This document shows positions 42,141 to 50,421 of a DNA stretch of 50,421 nucleotides, piece by piece; positions within the stretch are counted from its first letter, which is position 1; every line of letters starts with the position of its first letter. The notes beneath the pieces are model-generated. The model was not told the origin of the DNA and searched no databases. It saw nothing but the letters and a program-made list of their open reading frames with translations. The position numbers and the translations under genes are program-made. This DNA comes from a virus: positions 1 through 50,421 of IMG/VR virus record IMGVR_UViG_3300031974_001089. The stretch is one strand, 5' to 3'.

Positions 42141-43601
42141 TTACATTTCGATTATCAGTTTGATATCTTCGATTTGGTCTGCAGCTCTTGTTACTGCACC
42201 TCTGTTTTCAACATACATTATTTGACCTGAATATCTTTCAACTTCGGGGAATGCAGCGTTAACAGAATTTACAGTTCCTACGGAAGAACCACTTACGTAA
42301 ACTGAATCTGAAGATGCAAAGTCTACATATCCACCAGCACTATTTGCAACTGGGACATGTGAAACGACTAAACCACTAATTGATACAACTCTTGATACTG
42401 CAACTCCACTTCCGTCTGCAGCTGCAGATAGTATTAGGTTATCTACTGCAAGACCACTAACACTTGAAAGTGTCATTTGTGAATATGCAGCTAATGAAGT
42501 TGAGGTTGCAACTGTTGTTGTTCCAACATTGAATGGGTCTTGAATTAAACCAATTCTTCTGAAATCATTATCGATTGGGAAGTCACCCGAACCTTCTGCA
42601 AACTCTAATCTTGCATTAACACAAACAAAGTTTCCACCAAGTTCTTGAACTGGGTCTGCACCGTGTCCTAATAAAGGTGATATGATTGGTTTCAATGTTC
42701 CACCCGAACCACCACCGATACCTGAGATACCCGATACACTAATAGAAGCACGTTTGTATCCTGACCCGACTGTAGTTACGGTAACATGAGTAATTGCACC
42801 TGAAGATACTACAACAGTACATACTCCACCCGAACCATCTCCAACGATAGGTACACTTGTGTATGTTCCGTCTGTATAACCACTACCACCAGCTGTTACT
42901 GATACATGGTTGATTCCTCCGTTTACTGCAGAGTTCTCTACGTCCCACTGAGCAGAACCATCGTCTGTTGCAGTTGAACCTATTGCACCACCTGAACCTG
43001 TTCCGTCTACTGATGCAATTGCACCAATTGTTTTAACTGGTATGAAATCGTTTGTGACAAACTTAATTGTTTCTGAGGCAGAAATAGTATACATGTACTT
43101 CCATAGATAACCACGACCTGAGGCAGCAGTCGAGTCAGCAGTTTCTACTAAAGTTGTTGCACTTGTTCCAGTTGGTTTTACGTCTGATACTACTACAGCA
43201 CCTGAAGAATTTCTACCAGTTCTGATACACTTGTACACATTGTATTCATCAGTGATTACATAGAATCTTGAATCATATAAATTGTTTGAACTTGACGCAG
43301 GACTTAAATTAGTTGCACTGTAATCATGTGAGTATTCGTCATATGAAGTACCTGAAGTCCAATCATGTCTTGTTAGTCCGTGTGATACGTCTGATGTAGA
43401 AACCTTTTTCATTGCAATCATGTCTGCATATGAATCTATCTCCTCTCCAACTGCATTCGCAGGTGCAGGCGGGTTGTTCTCATCAGTCCAATCGAATGAA
43501 CGTCCTATGAATATGTAACTCGATGAGGCACTCTCACCAAAGTCTTCCTTAAATTGTTTCGCATTGTGGATTCGAAACTTTTCCGTTATTATTGCTGCCA
43601 T
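42141..43601 (-). CDS. gp8: Baseplate wedge protein gp8
   Basis: A wedge subunit of the T4-type baseplate. At 486 aa it is longer than T4 gp8 (334). The N-terminal part (IITEKFRIHNAKQFKEDFGE, then SYIFIGRSFDWTDENNPPAP) and the end (YSGQIMYVENRGAVTRAADQ, then IEDIKLIIEM) match gp8. The extra length is a Gly-rich beta insert (VTAGGSGYTDGTYTSVP and VTTVGSGYKRASISV, about residues 230-290) of the kind also seen in the neighbouring structural genes. A GAGGAG ribosome-binding site and two tandem late boxes precede it. Confidence 0.92.
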   Translation of the reverse strand: MAAIITEKFRIHNAKQFKEDFGESASSSYIFIGRSFDWTDENNPPAPANAVGEEIDSYADMIAMKKVSTSDVSHGLTRHDWTSGTSYDEYSHDYSATNLSPASSSNNLYDSRFYVITDEYNVYKCIRTGRNSSGAVVVSDVKPTGTSATTLVETADSTAASGRGYLWKYMYTISASETIKFVTNDFIPVKTIGAIASVDGTGSGGAIGSTATDDGSAQWDVENSAVNGGINHVSVTAGGSGYTDGTYTSVPIVGDGSGGVCTVVVSSGAITHVTVTTVGSGYKRASISVSGISGIGGGSGGTLKPIISPLLGHGADPVQELGGNFVCVNARLEFAEGSGDFPIDNDFRRIGLIQDPFNVGTTTVATSTSLAAYSQMTLSSVSGLAVDNLILSAAADGSGVAVSRVVSISGLVVSHVPVANSAGGYVDFASSDSVYVSGSSVGTVNSVNAAFPEVERYSGQIMYVENRGAVTRAADQIEDIKLIIEM

Positions 43602-43620
43602 TTTTTTAATCTCCTCAGAC

Positions 43621-43639
43621 TATTTATATACTATTTATA
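43621..43639 (-). promoter_or_regulatory. Tandem late promoter boxes for gp8
   Basis: Two TATAAATA boxes (43628-43621 and 43639-43632) separated by 3 bases, giving predicted +1 sites 11 bases apart. The proximal start (A at 43615) leaves GAGGAG in the leader. Confidence 0.7.
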
Positions 43640-43642
43640 ACA

Positions 43643-46600
43643 CTATGCAGACTTAATGTAAGAACTAAATGCAATATTAGACCTTAAATTAGGAACGTCT
43701 GAATAATAGTTAACTGTATGTTGTGGGAAGTAGGTTTCAAGGTCTGAAATTCGTAAACCTTCGGGTTTAGATTCTTCAGTCATTATATTACCTGTTCCAT
43801 TTTCTAAAATTAAATCGTCATTATCTGTTTCGTCTTTTAGATAATACGATATGTTATAAACTTGTTGTCCTGTTATGGTATTTAGACTCCTTAATGAGCT
43901 ACCTAATGGTGCATGACTTATGATTGAAGTCCTTTCCGTTGAGATATAGTTATCTTGTACATCATCAAACGTTGCATCTTCCATTATAATCAAATCATTA
44001 TTCTCCATGATTAACTTATCACCTATAATTTGACCAGCTGCTTGTTCTACAATACTTGGTTCTAAACCAAAGTGATAAACTTCTTCTTCATATAAGAATC
44101 TATTTCCGTTTTCTAATAAGAAAACTTCGTCTTGTTGACTTCCGACTGATACTACTTTACCTTTATCGGAAGGTCTTCTCTCGTTACTTGTTATTAAGTA
44201 ACCATTATCTGCAGTGTCTATTGATATAACAGTCGGCATGGTGTCTGAACTGTCTTTATTTGCAGTTCCACCCATTCCTGAATGGTTTCCACAATAATAA
44301 TAGAATGTATCTTCGTGTGTATCTCCTATTTTTATCTCAAGTGTCAAACCAATATCTCTTACACCTAGTCTGTACTCTGAACCACCACCATGTGTTCCGT
44401 CTGCAGTCGTTGAAAATCTAAATGGGTGTGATTGTGGGTATACAAAGTGATAAGTATGTCCTCTTTTTAAAGTTAGAGTTGCATTTTGTTCACCATTTAT
44501 TTCGTATACGTTTTGTGAACCATTATTAACAACACTTACTATGAATGTTTCTACACCACTTCTTTGTTCTTGTCTTCTCGTTTTATATGAACTTGTTGCA
44601 ACAAACGACTTTATTCTGAAAATATTTAAGTGTCTGTTTCTATGAGACGAATCACCATACTCTGTAAATGGTTCGGTGATTGCAAGTCCAGTTCTTGGGT
44701 CTGTACTAACTGTTGGAACCCCTGCGTCTTTTAGAACAACTAATGGTTCATTCATTTCTTCATCAGTAGTCCAAAGAAGTATTTGTCTCATTGAATTTGC
44801 AAATGCTTGTGGATTAGTTAAGACTGGTGCTTCGTTTATAACAATTGTAGGTCTAAATTTAATTTGTTTTTCTACAGTTGTGTCAACTGTTTGTTTAATT
44901 GCAACCTCACCAAAGAATACGTGTCCAGCTGGGTGTAATAAATCCTTGACAACTGACCTATATTTGTTTATACTTTCTCCGACCTTAATAACATATGAAT
45001 GTGTTTGGTAGTATAAACTGTCTTGTATATTAGATGCACTTGCATCAAGTGTAGACCTATCACCTAATAATTGTTCTTGTATTACACCTTCACCTGATAC
45101 CAAACCTCTTGCTTGATATGGGTTAGATTTTAAAATCTTAAATGTGTCGACTGAATTGAAATCTACCATTTCATTAGATAAGAATAAACCGTCTAATGAA
45201 GTGTATGTCAATATGTGTCTATCTGCATCATATGATACAACCTTTCCAGTAGTACCTGACACTCTTCCTGTTATTACTAAATCCTTTGTTAAGTTTGCAC
45301 TAGGTGTAGTAATTAACATAGGGAAGTGTGATGTTCCACTTAGAACAGAGTCTTCTGTAAATTCATGTCCTTGTTCTTGAATGTTAATCGAACCAACTCC
45401 ACCAATCGTATCAGAATATGCATATAGTTTTGCACCTGTTCCACTTGATACTGTTGATTGAGTGTTTAGTTTTACAGTAGTAGAAGTTCCACCAGTGATT
45501 TCTTCACCAGTTACGAATGCACCTGTATCAGTGGATAATCTTTTTATGATTAGACGTTTGTTTTTTGAATCATTTTTTAGAATTGTACCAGTTGCACCCG
45601 AGTTTGTTCCAGTAACAACCTCACCTTCTACGTATCCTGTCGTATCTGTAAAGTAAAGATAACCGCCTGGGAATACTTTAGGAACTTCTGTATAACCAAT
45701 ACCACCCGATTTAATAAAGACACTTCTAATATTTGAGTTAGTAGTTTCCATTTGAACTGGTTCACCGTCTTCACTAAGTAATCTCATTTTCTTAGTATAG
45801 ATTTCAACCAACTCACCACCATTTAGTGGAGTTGTAAATACAACTCTATCGTTTTTATGTGTATAATCGGTAACGGATATTTTTTCTATTCCGTCTACAT
45901 ACACTTCAACACTTTCGTCATTGAAAATGATTTGATTACCATTGTTGTCTGCACCAGTGAAAAGTGCTTGTCCAGCAGTTGCAGTAATTTCATACTGACC
46001 CCAAACAGTTGCACCCTCTAATATGATTTCATCACCAACGGAACCAAGTACAGCTTCTGCACCACTTCCTCTATTACTAGATTCGAATACTACAAGGTCT
46101 CCCCCTTTATATCCTGTTCCACCGTCTTCAATAAAAATTTCATCAACTTGTCCTTCTAATAGACCATTGACTACTGCTTTTGAAATGGTTGCATTAGTAT
46201 TTGATTTTGCACCTGTGAATTCTATTGCATCATTAAGTGAATACATAGAACCTACACTAGATTGTTCTAATAATATACCACCACCATGACTAGATTCTGT
46301 ATTTGATTGAGTTCCATCATAGGTACCAACATATACTGCTGGTAGACCTGACTCAAATAATATGTCTCCGTTATCGTCATGTTGAATGTATGTTGAAGAA
46401 GAAGTATTAGTGATATCTGAAACGATACCCTTTAATGTTCCTGTTGTGGTAGTAACTCCGTCTCTATCTACTAATGTGACCTGTTGGTCTTTTAAGAATG
46501 TACCTTTATGATTATCTGTAATCTCTAGTGAGTATTCACCTGTTTCTGCATCGATTGGGAATACATTTTCTATGATTGATTCTGCTTGTATTCGATTACT

Positions 46601-47425
46601 TGCAGTGTATTGTGTTATCTTATCTGTAGCACTTGGTGCAACTCTTAAGTCTGACATCAAAATGTTTACTCTTCTCTTCTGAGAGTAATCTGATTCTGAT
46701 GCATAAATTGTTTCGTTGTCGGGATATCTAATCTCTGCATCTTCGTTATAAAGAATCCTCATTAAGAATTTTAATGATTCTGCAGTTCCCTTTTCTTTGT
46801 ATAAATCTGATATACCTTTAATCGTTAACCTTTTATTTTGTGTTTGTTTAAGGTCTAACGAAGGTAAAAAATCTGTTTGGAAATGTTGTAGAAAATCTTC
46901 AGAAGTCCTATCGATATCTGAATAGTCTAGTATCTTATTGTTTGCAGCTATTGTGTTTTCTTTGTAACCACTAACTACACCTGTTTGTTTTGACTCTCTT
47001 CCTGTAAGTGTCTCTCCTTCTGAGAAACCAGTTCCGTGTATGGAAGATACATAAATTTGTAATCCATTTATTGAATTAACTTTTGCAACTGACTTTGATA
47101 CTGAACCAACTACATACTCACCCACTTTCCATGGTTCGGCAGTTGCATTAGGGTTTGCACCCGTTGATTCGTATATTAATTTTGATGTCTCTGCATCAGA
47201 AGATGGTTTGACAGTCTGAGGTTCTACTAAAATAGACCCCAAACTGTCTTCCATCAAGATTCCGTCTAACTCACTTTCGGAACTTAGTGTTACTATCTCC
47301 GATTCTAAGTATTCAAAATACGATTTTAAAAATAGTTCAAAGACGGGTGCCTCGTGCTGAATATATTCAGGCAGTAATGAGGTTAACCTATCTGATAGTT
47401 TTTCTATCTTAAAATCGTTAGACAT
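43643..47425 (-). CDS. gp7: gp7-like baseplate wedge protein with cupredoxin-like domain
   Basis: 1260 aa (T4 gp7: 1032). The N-terminal part matches the C-terminal third of T4 gp7: PVFELFLKSYFEYLESE, then KEKGTAESLKFLMRILYNED with EIRY, and later DLLHPAGHVFFGEV near residue 825. The T4 gp7 beta-propeller-rich N-terminal region has no visible counterpart. Instead there are many Gly-Gly-x-Gly-Tyr beta modules. Residues about 960-1060 look like a cupredoxin: a Thr-Leu-Lys-Arg-Gly strand, SHPFRFSTT with His1000, and FYYYCGNHSGMGG with Cys1045, His1048 and Met1051, in the ligand order of type 1 copper sites. In T4, gp7 links inner and outer baseplate wedges. Confidence 0.78.
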   Translation of the reverse strand: MSNDFKIEKLSDRLTSLLPEYIQHEAPVFELFLKSYFEYLESEIVTLSSESELDGILMEDSLGSILVEPQTVKPSSDAETSKLIYESTGANPNATAEPWKVGEYVVGSVSKSVAKVNSINGLQIYVSSIHGTGFSEGETLTGRESKQTGVVSGYKENTIAANNKILDYSDIDRTSEDFLQHFQTDFLPSLDLKQTQNKRLTIKGISDLYKEKGTAESLKFLMRILYNEDAEIRYPDNETIYASESDYSQKRRVNILMSDLRVAPSATDKITQYTASNRIQAESIIENVFPIDAETGEYSLEITDNHKGTFLKDQQVTLVDRDGVTTTTGTLKGIVSDITNTSSSTYIQHDDNGDILFESGLPAVYVGTYDGTQSNTESSHGGGILLEQSSVGSMYSLNDAIEFTGAKSNTNATISKAVVNGLLEGQVDEIFIEDGGTGYKGGDLVVFESSNRGSGAEAVLGSVGDEIILEGATVWGQYEITATAGQALFTGADNNGNQIIFNDESVEVYVDGIEKISVTDYTHKNDRVVFTTPLNGGELVEIYTKKMRLLSEDGEPVQMETTNSNIRSVFIKSGGIGYTEVPKVFPGGYLYFTDTTGYVEGEVVTGTNSGATGTILKNDSKNKRLIIKRLSTDTGAFVTGEEITGGTSTTVKLNTQSTVSSGTGAKLYAYSDTIGGVGSINIQEQGHEFTEDSVLSGTSHFPMLITTPSANLTKDLVITGRVSGTTGKVVSYDADRHILTYTSLDGLFLSNEMVDFNSVDTFKILKSNPYQARGLVSGEGVIQEQLLGDRSTLDASASNIQDSLYYQTHSYVIKVGESINKYRSVVKDLLHPAGHVFFGEVAIKQTVDTTVEKQIKFRPTIVINEAPVLTNPQAFANSMRQILLWTTDEEMNEPLVVLKDAGVPTVSTDPRTGLAITEPFTEYGDSSHRNRHLNIFRIKSFVATSSYKTRRQEQRSGVETFIVSVVNNGSQNVYEINGEQNATLTLKRGHTYHFVYPQSHPFRFSTTADGTHGGGSEYRLGVRDIGLTLEIKIGDTHEDTFYYYCGNHSGMGGTANKDSSDTMPTVISIDTADNGYLITSNERRPSDKGKVVSVGSQQDEVFLLENGNRFLYEEEVYHFGLEPSIVEQAAGQIIGDKLIMENNDLIIMEDATFDDVQDNYISTERTSIISHAPLGSSLRSLNTITGQQVYNISYYLKDETDNDDLILENGTGNIMTEESKPEGLRISDLETYFPQHTVNYYSDVPNLRSNIAFSSYIKSA

Positions 47426-47429
47426 AATC

Positions 47430-47894
47430 TTAGCTTAATGTAGCACCTAGGTTTGAAATTGGGAACCAATTTGAACCATTCCAAATACAAATAACTGCAT
47501 CACCTTGTCCACTAAGAATGATTTGGTCTGTTGTATCTGCTGAGTAACCCCAAGATGAAACAGTAACCTCTGCATTTGCAGTTGAACTATCTGTCTTGTA
47601 AATTACTTTAATCTGACCTGTATCTGTTCCGTCATCTAACACGAATTCAACTGCTGTAGAACCAGTCAGTGTGATTTCACTTGCAAAAGATGATGCAAGG
47701 TTAGACGCAGTTGCAGTTAATACTGTTATATCGTCAACTGCTAAATGAGTTGGGATATTTTCGAATAACTGACCTATGGTCATTTTTTTGTTGACGGGTG
47801 TTCCGCCTGGGTTATCTACTATGTGTAGTAAATCATCAGCACCTATATCTGTATCTGATACTTGTGTTAATGCACTTATCTTCTTATCTGCCAT
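47430..47894 (-). CDS. Small virion structural protein (154 aa)
   Basis: It starts MADKKISALTQVSDTDIGAD and continues with LLHIVDNPGGTPVNKKMTIG, a fiber/virion N-terminal module common in phages. The rest is a beta sandwich ending in GDAVICIWNGSNWFPISNLG, similar to small cyanophage surface proteins. A longer frame could begin at 47918, but AGGAGGA lies 8 bases before the ATG at 47892-47894, so the shorter start is chosen. It sits between gp6 and the gp7-like gene. Confidence 0.8.
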   Translation of the reverse strand: MADKKISALTQVSDTDIGADDLLHIVDNPGGTPVNKKMTIGQLFENIPTHLAVDDITVLTATASNLASSFASEITLTGSTAVEFVLDDGTDTGQIKVIYKTDSSTANAEVTVSSWGYSADTTDQIILSGQGDAVICIWNGSNWFPISNLGATLS

Positions 47895-47934
47895 TTTAAT
47901 TTTCCTCCTATAATCCAATTAAATGGGAAACTAC

Positions 47935-47949
47935 TCGGGGGACTCCCGA
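47935..47949 (-). promoter_or_regulatory. Small hairpin after gp6
   Basis: The minus strand reads TCGGG, five-base loop, CCCGA, with no U-tract; 18 bases after the gp6 stop. Confidence 0.35.
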
Positions 47950-47967
47950 CCACTTGTTTCATGTTTA

Positions 47968-49839
47968 TTAATATGAACTGGTTGAGGTAGAAGTATACCC
48001 TACACCAGCACTGCTTTCACCACTACTAATGGTGTCTACTTCACCAGTTACCTTAATATCTTCAGAAGAAATGTCTACTAGATTACCTCTAGTTGCAACG
48101 ACATCATTTCCCGAAGGGATAACCGTGAAGTCAATCGATGAATCAGTATTAACCGTTGAGGTTATATTGATGGCATTGATTGTAATCTTTCCTGTAGAGT
48201 AGGCAACTGTTCCAGCTGTACTACTCTGATAAATTCTTGTTGACCCTGATAGGTAATATCTTCTTAAATTACCTTTTCCATCATCGTCAAAATATTGTAT
48301 GTTGGCTGAATCACCTTGAACATAGAAACCTGTTGAGGTTGTTATACCTCCACTCTCCGAACTATGTCCTGAATGTGGATTGTATAATGCATTACCAAAA
48401 GTTACTGAGTAACCTTTAGTCTCTCCTATGTTGATAGACCCCCTTTTCTTTAATCTGATATTACATGTGTTAGATAGTATTGCAGTGTTACTATCGTCAA
48501 CTGCTTTTAATAAGTTTGAATGTCTAAAGATTGCATCAAAATTGTTAAGATTAGTTGTGTCAAACTTTTTAATTGCAGTGTTTACGATTGCTTCTAACTC
48601 ACCTATTGATAAGTCTGTTGCATTCTCATTGTATTTGAATACGCATGTGATTAGAATCTTGACAATCTCTGCATCAATTATCTTAGGTCTAACAGTTAAC
48701 ATGTTTAAATCATTTAACTTCTTTGTGACCAATGTTTTTTCTGTATCAGATAGATAGTCTGAGTTTTGTGGTTTAAGTGCAACGAACACTTTACCATATT
48801 CGGGTGGGTCATTGTCTTCACCACCCCACACTGCAACAGCATCAGCATTCGGATAATACTCTTGTACTTTTGCTTTATAGTCGTTAAGTGTTACAAGTCT
48901 GTTTTGGGAAGTGTAAAACTTCGTGGCTTTAAACTTGATTGAGTCGATTGATTCTTTCTCTGCACCACCACTTGCTTTTGTTACATTAGTAACTTGTGAA
49001 TTTGAGAAACCATTGATTGTTCCATTTAAAATAAATTGAGTAGCACCATTTGCATGAACTTTGTCCACTATTATATAAGTTACGTCAATAGTGTCTCCGT
49101 CCAATAATGACTTACCTAATGTTCCGTCACCAAAGTAAATTTCTACATATCCCTCTTCGTTCTCTTGTGCATAATACACCTTAGAAGTTGTTGTGATATT
49201 TGATATACCTGTTGAAAGTGTGTAAGTTTCTGTCACTCCATTCGAAGTTACGGTTACTATCATTCGTGATTTGTCTACTCTTTCATTAGATAATACAAAC
49301 TTTGGATTTGATAACTGATTATCAAATATGAATGAGTCGTTTGCATATGTTCCTTGAACAACCTCTACGTTATTATAGTTGTATGAGGTTCCATTTTGAG
49401 TTGGTCTTTTAGTGGAAGTCACTACAAAGTTGTATGAACTTCCGTCAAATACAGTCACAAAGTTTGTTCCTCTAAGTAATTGCATTTCTGTAGTTGTTGG
49501 TTGAGTTCCGTCTGCATTTCTTACATTCTTCATTTCTAAATCAATGAATGCAGAAGAAGAAACTTCTGAAGCAGGAACAAATCCTAAATCCTTTGCACGT
49601 GATACAACGTTCTTTCTGATTTGTGCAGAATCTAAAAATAATTCTGAAGCTGCAATGTTTGTGTTTACTGCACCAATGTGAGATGCATATGCGAGAAGGT
49701 CGACAAGAACTGACATACTTGAACCTTCAAAGTTATAATCCTTGAATTGTTCTTGACCTTTAAGATAATTCTTAAGGTTATCTGCAATGTTATCGAAATC
49801 TAAATCGGTTATGTTTAATTGTGAACTTTTTACTGCCAT
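47968..49839 (-). CDS. gp6: Baseplate wedge protein gp6
   Basis: The ring-forming wedge subunit of the T4 baseplate (Baseplate_J-like fold). It is 623 aa against 660 in T4. Diagnostic blocks are DNIADNLKNYLKGQEQFKDY with NFEGSSMSVLVDLLAYASHI, NTNIAASELFLDSAQIRKNV, and later TLNDYKAKVQEYYPNADAVA. Its start overlaps the gp25 stop as TAATG. Confidence 0.96.
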   Translation of the reverse strand: MAVKSSQLNITDLDFDNIADNLKNYLKGQEQFKDYNFEGSSMSVLVDLLAYASHIGAVNTNIAASELFLDSAQIRKNVVSRAKDLGFVPASEVSSSAFIDLEMKNVRNADGTQPTTTEMQLLRGTNFVTVFDGSSYNFVVTSTKRPTQNGTSYNYNNVEVVQGTYANDSFIFDNQLSNPKFVLSNERVDKSRMIVTVTSNGVTETYTLSTGISNITTTSKVYYAQENEEGYVEIYFGDGTLGKSLLDGDTIDVTYIIVDKVHANGATQFILNGTINGFSNSQVTNVTKASGGAEKESIDSIKFKATKFYTSQNRLVTLNDYKAKVQEYYPNADAVAVWGGEDNDPPEYGKVFVALKPQNSDYLSDTEKTLVTKKLNDLNMLTVRPKIIDAEIVKILITCVFKYNENATDLSIGELEAIVNTAIKKFDTTNLNNFDAIFRHSNLLKAVDDSNTAILSNTCNIRLKKRGSINIGETKGYSVTFGNALYNPHSGHSSESGGITTSTGFYVQGDSANIQYFDDDGKGNLRRYYLSGSTRIYQSSTAGTVAYSTGKITINAINITSTVNTDSSIDFTVIPSGNDVVATRGNLVDISSEDIKVTGEVDTISSGESSAGVGYTSTSTSSY

Positions 49840-50255
49840 TATCGTGTCCTTGTAACGTTTATTTCAACCTCTTGTTGTGGGGCTCCGTTTTTGATATTAT
49901 AAAATATCATTATATTCAATGCATTTGAATCTTCGTCCCCAAATACAATATCAACGTTCTCTACACGAGGTTCAAACTGTTCTATTTCTTTTGCAAGATT
50001 CCTTCTCATTCTGTTTAGTTGTCTATCAGTATTTAATTCAAATAATTTATTTCTGACTGAACCACCAAAGTTGGGTTTAAAAGGTCTTTCATACTTGTTG
50101 GTCATGACTATATTTCTAACAGACCTTTTGATTGCATCTGTATCAGTCTTTCTGACTATATCACCAGTGATTGGGTGTTTACGAAAAAAGATGTCTAAAT
50201 CTGAATAGATATCTTTCGTTGCAACCGTTTTTCCGTTATTTACTAAGTCTACCAT
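49839..50255 (-). CDS. gp25: Baseplate wedge protein gp25
   Basis: A lysozyme-related (gp25/TssE-like) inner wedge protein, 138 aa (T4: 132). The N-terminal DLDIFFRKHPITGDIVRKTD, the core NIVMTNKYERPFKPNFGGSV and the family motif FEPRVENVDI are all present. No Shine-Dalgarno sequence is visible: TATAAATA ends 5 bases before the ATG, so the late mRNA is predicted to be leaderless. gp6 follows, coupled through a TAATG junction. Confidence 0.96.
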   Translation of the reverse strand: MVDLVNNGKTVATKDIYSDLDIFFRKHPITGDIVRKTDTDAIKRSVRNIVMTNKYERPFKPNFGGSVRNKLFELNTDRQLNRMRRNLAKEIEQFEPRVENVDIVFGDEDSNALNIMIFYNIKNGAPQQEVEINVTRTR

Positions 50256-50260
50256 ATATC

Positions 50261-50268
50261 TATTTATA
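50261..50268 (-). promoter_or_regulatory. Late promoter box abutting gp25 start
   Basis: TATAAATA, five bases, ATG; predicted +1 is the A at 50255. It stands directly after the stop of the truncated upstream gene. Confidence 0.72.
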
Positions 50269-50272
50269 CAAA

Positions 50273-50421
50273 CTAATCAGGTTTCTTTGTCTTACCAGCA
50301 GAAGAACCTGAAGTAATTGTATGTGTATGTGTTGAAAGTTTGACACCCTTACCTTTGACTTCTCCACTTGCAGTAATACTACTTGAATTTGTCTGTTTAC
50401 CAGTGACATCTAATGTCGATT
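50273..50421 (-). CDS. C-terminus of baseplate hub/spike protein (gp5/gpV-like), partial
   Basis: A frame entering from the right edge gives 48 residues and TAG at 50273-50275. It contains DVTGKQTNSSSITASGEVKG, then KGVKLSTHTHTITSGSSAGK and the end TKKPD. The GVKLSTHTHT step is typical of the C-terminal end of gp5/gpV-type spike proteins (x-LxxHxH before a terminal Gly/Ser tail). Position upstream of gp25 fits the marine T4-like order. The rest of the gene is outside the window. Confidence 0.75.
   Translation of the reverse strand, partial: STLDVTGKQTNSSSITASGEVKGKGVKLSTHTHTITSGSSAGKTKKPD

Noticed and set aside
1-50421. tRNA genes, integrase or insertion sequences
   Set aside because: Intergenic gaps are almost all under 100 bases, and none shows cloverleaf, att-like or terminal inverted repeat structure.

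Overview
The window is part of the genome of a T4-like marine myovirus. It is AT-rich, and every supportable gene lies on the minus strand, so transcription runs from right to left. The evidence is an almost complete T4 virion module in the order seen in marine T4-like phages (gp5 C-terminus, gp25, gp6, a gp7-like protein, gp8, fibers, gp13, 14, 15, 16, 17, 18, 19, 20, 67-like, 21, 22, 23, then uvsY and uvsW). Genes are tightly packed, often with TAATG stop/start overlaps, and T4-type late promoter boxes (TATAAATA) precede many transcription units. There are no photosynthesis genes, tRNAs or integration functions. A SAR11-type or other marine proteobacterial host is plausible, but the host cannot be fixed from this sequence alone.

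Layout by coordinate. Positions 1-625 hold a truncated class I cytochrome c gene (CxxCH heme motif) and two tiny membrane-peptide genes, all three overlapping or touching. Positions 710-3771 hold a small Sm-like protein, UvsW helicase, a PKHD-type 2OG-Fe(II) oxygenase and UvsY. Positions 3802-10304 hold a tail-tube-fold protein, two small conserved proteins, and the head genes gp23, gp22, gp21, a prohead-associated protein, a gp67-like protein and gp20. Positions 10350-17616 hold tube, sheath, both terminase subunits and the neck genes (gp19 to gp13). Positions 17653-22441 are an accessory block: a membrane-anchored coiled coil, two more 2OG-Fe(II) oxygenases, a probable DUF6065 protein, an unknown protein, and a ParB-like/glycosyltransferase fusion. 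Positions 22502-35387 are a fiber and adhesin region with three proteins made of Pro-Phe-Thr-Tyr-type 20-residue repeats, several low-complexity fibers, and an S74-chaperone fiber. Positions 35387-50421 are the baseplate genes.

The virion genes form the assembly line for head, neck, contractile tail, baseplate and fibers. UvsY and UvsW serve late recombination-dependent replication. The most unusual cargo is redox-related: a membrane-anchored cytochrome c, a plastocyanin-like copper-site motif (His, Cys-x2-His-x2-Met) inside the gp7-like baseplate protein, and three Fe(II) oxygenases.

Regulation looks T4-like. The late boxes usually place a purine at the predicted +1. In four cases exactly five bases separate the box from an ATG that lacks a Shine-Dalgarno sequence, which predicts leaderless late mRNAs. 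Three strong UUCG-loop terminators follow gp23, a repeat protein and a fiber gene.
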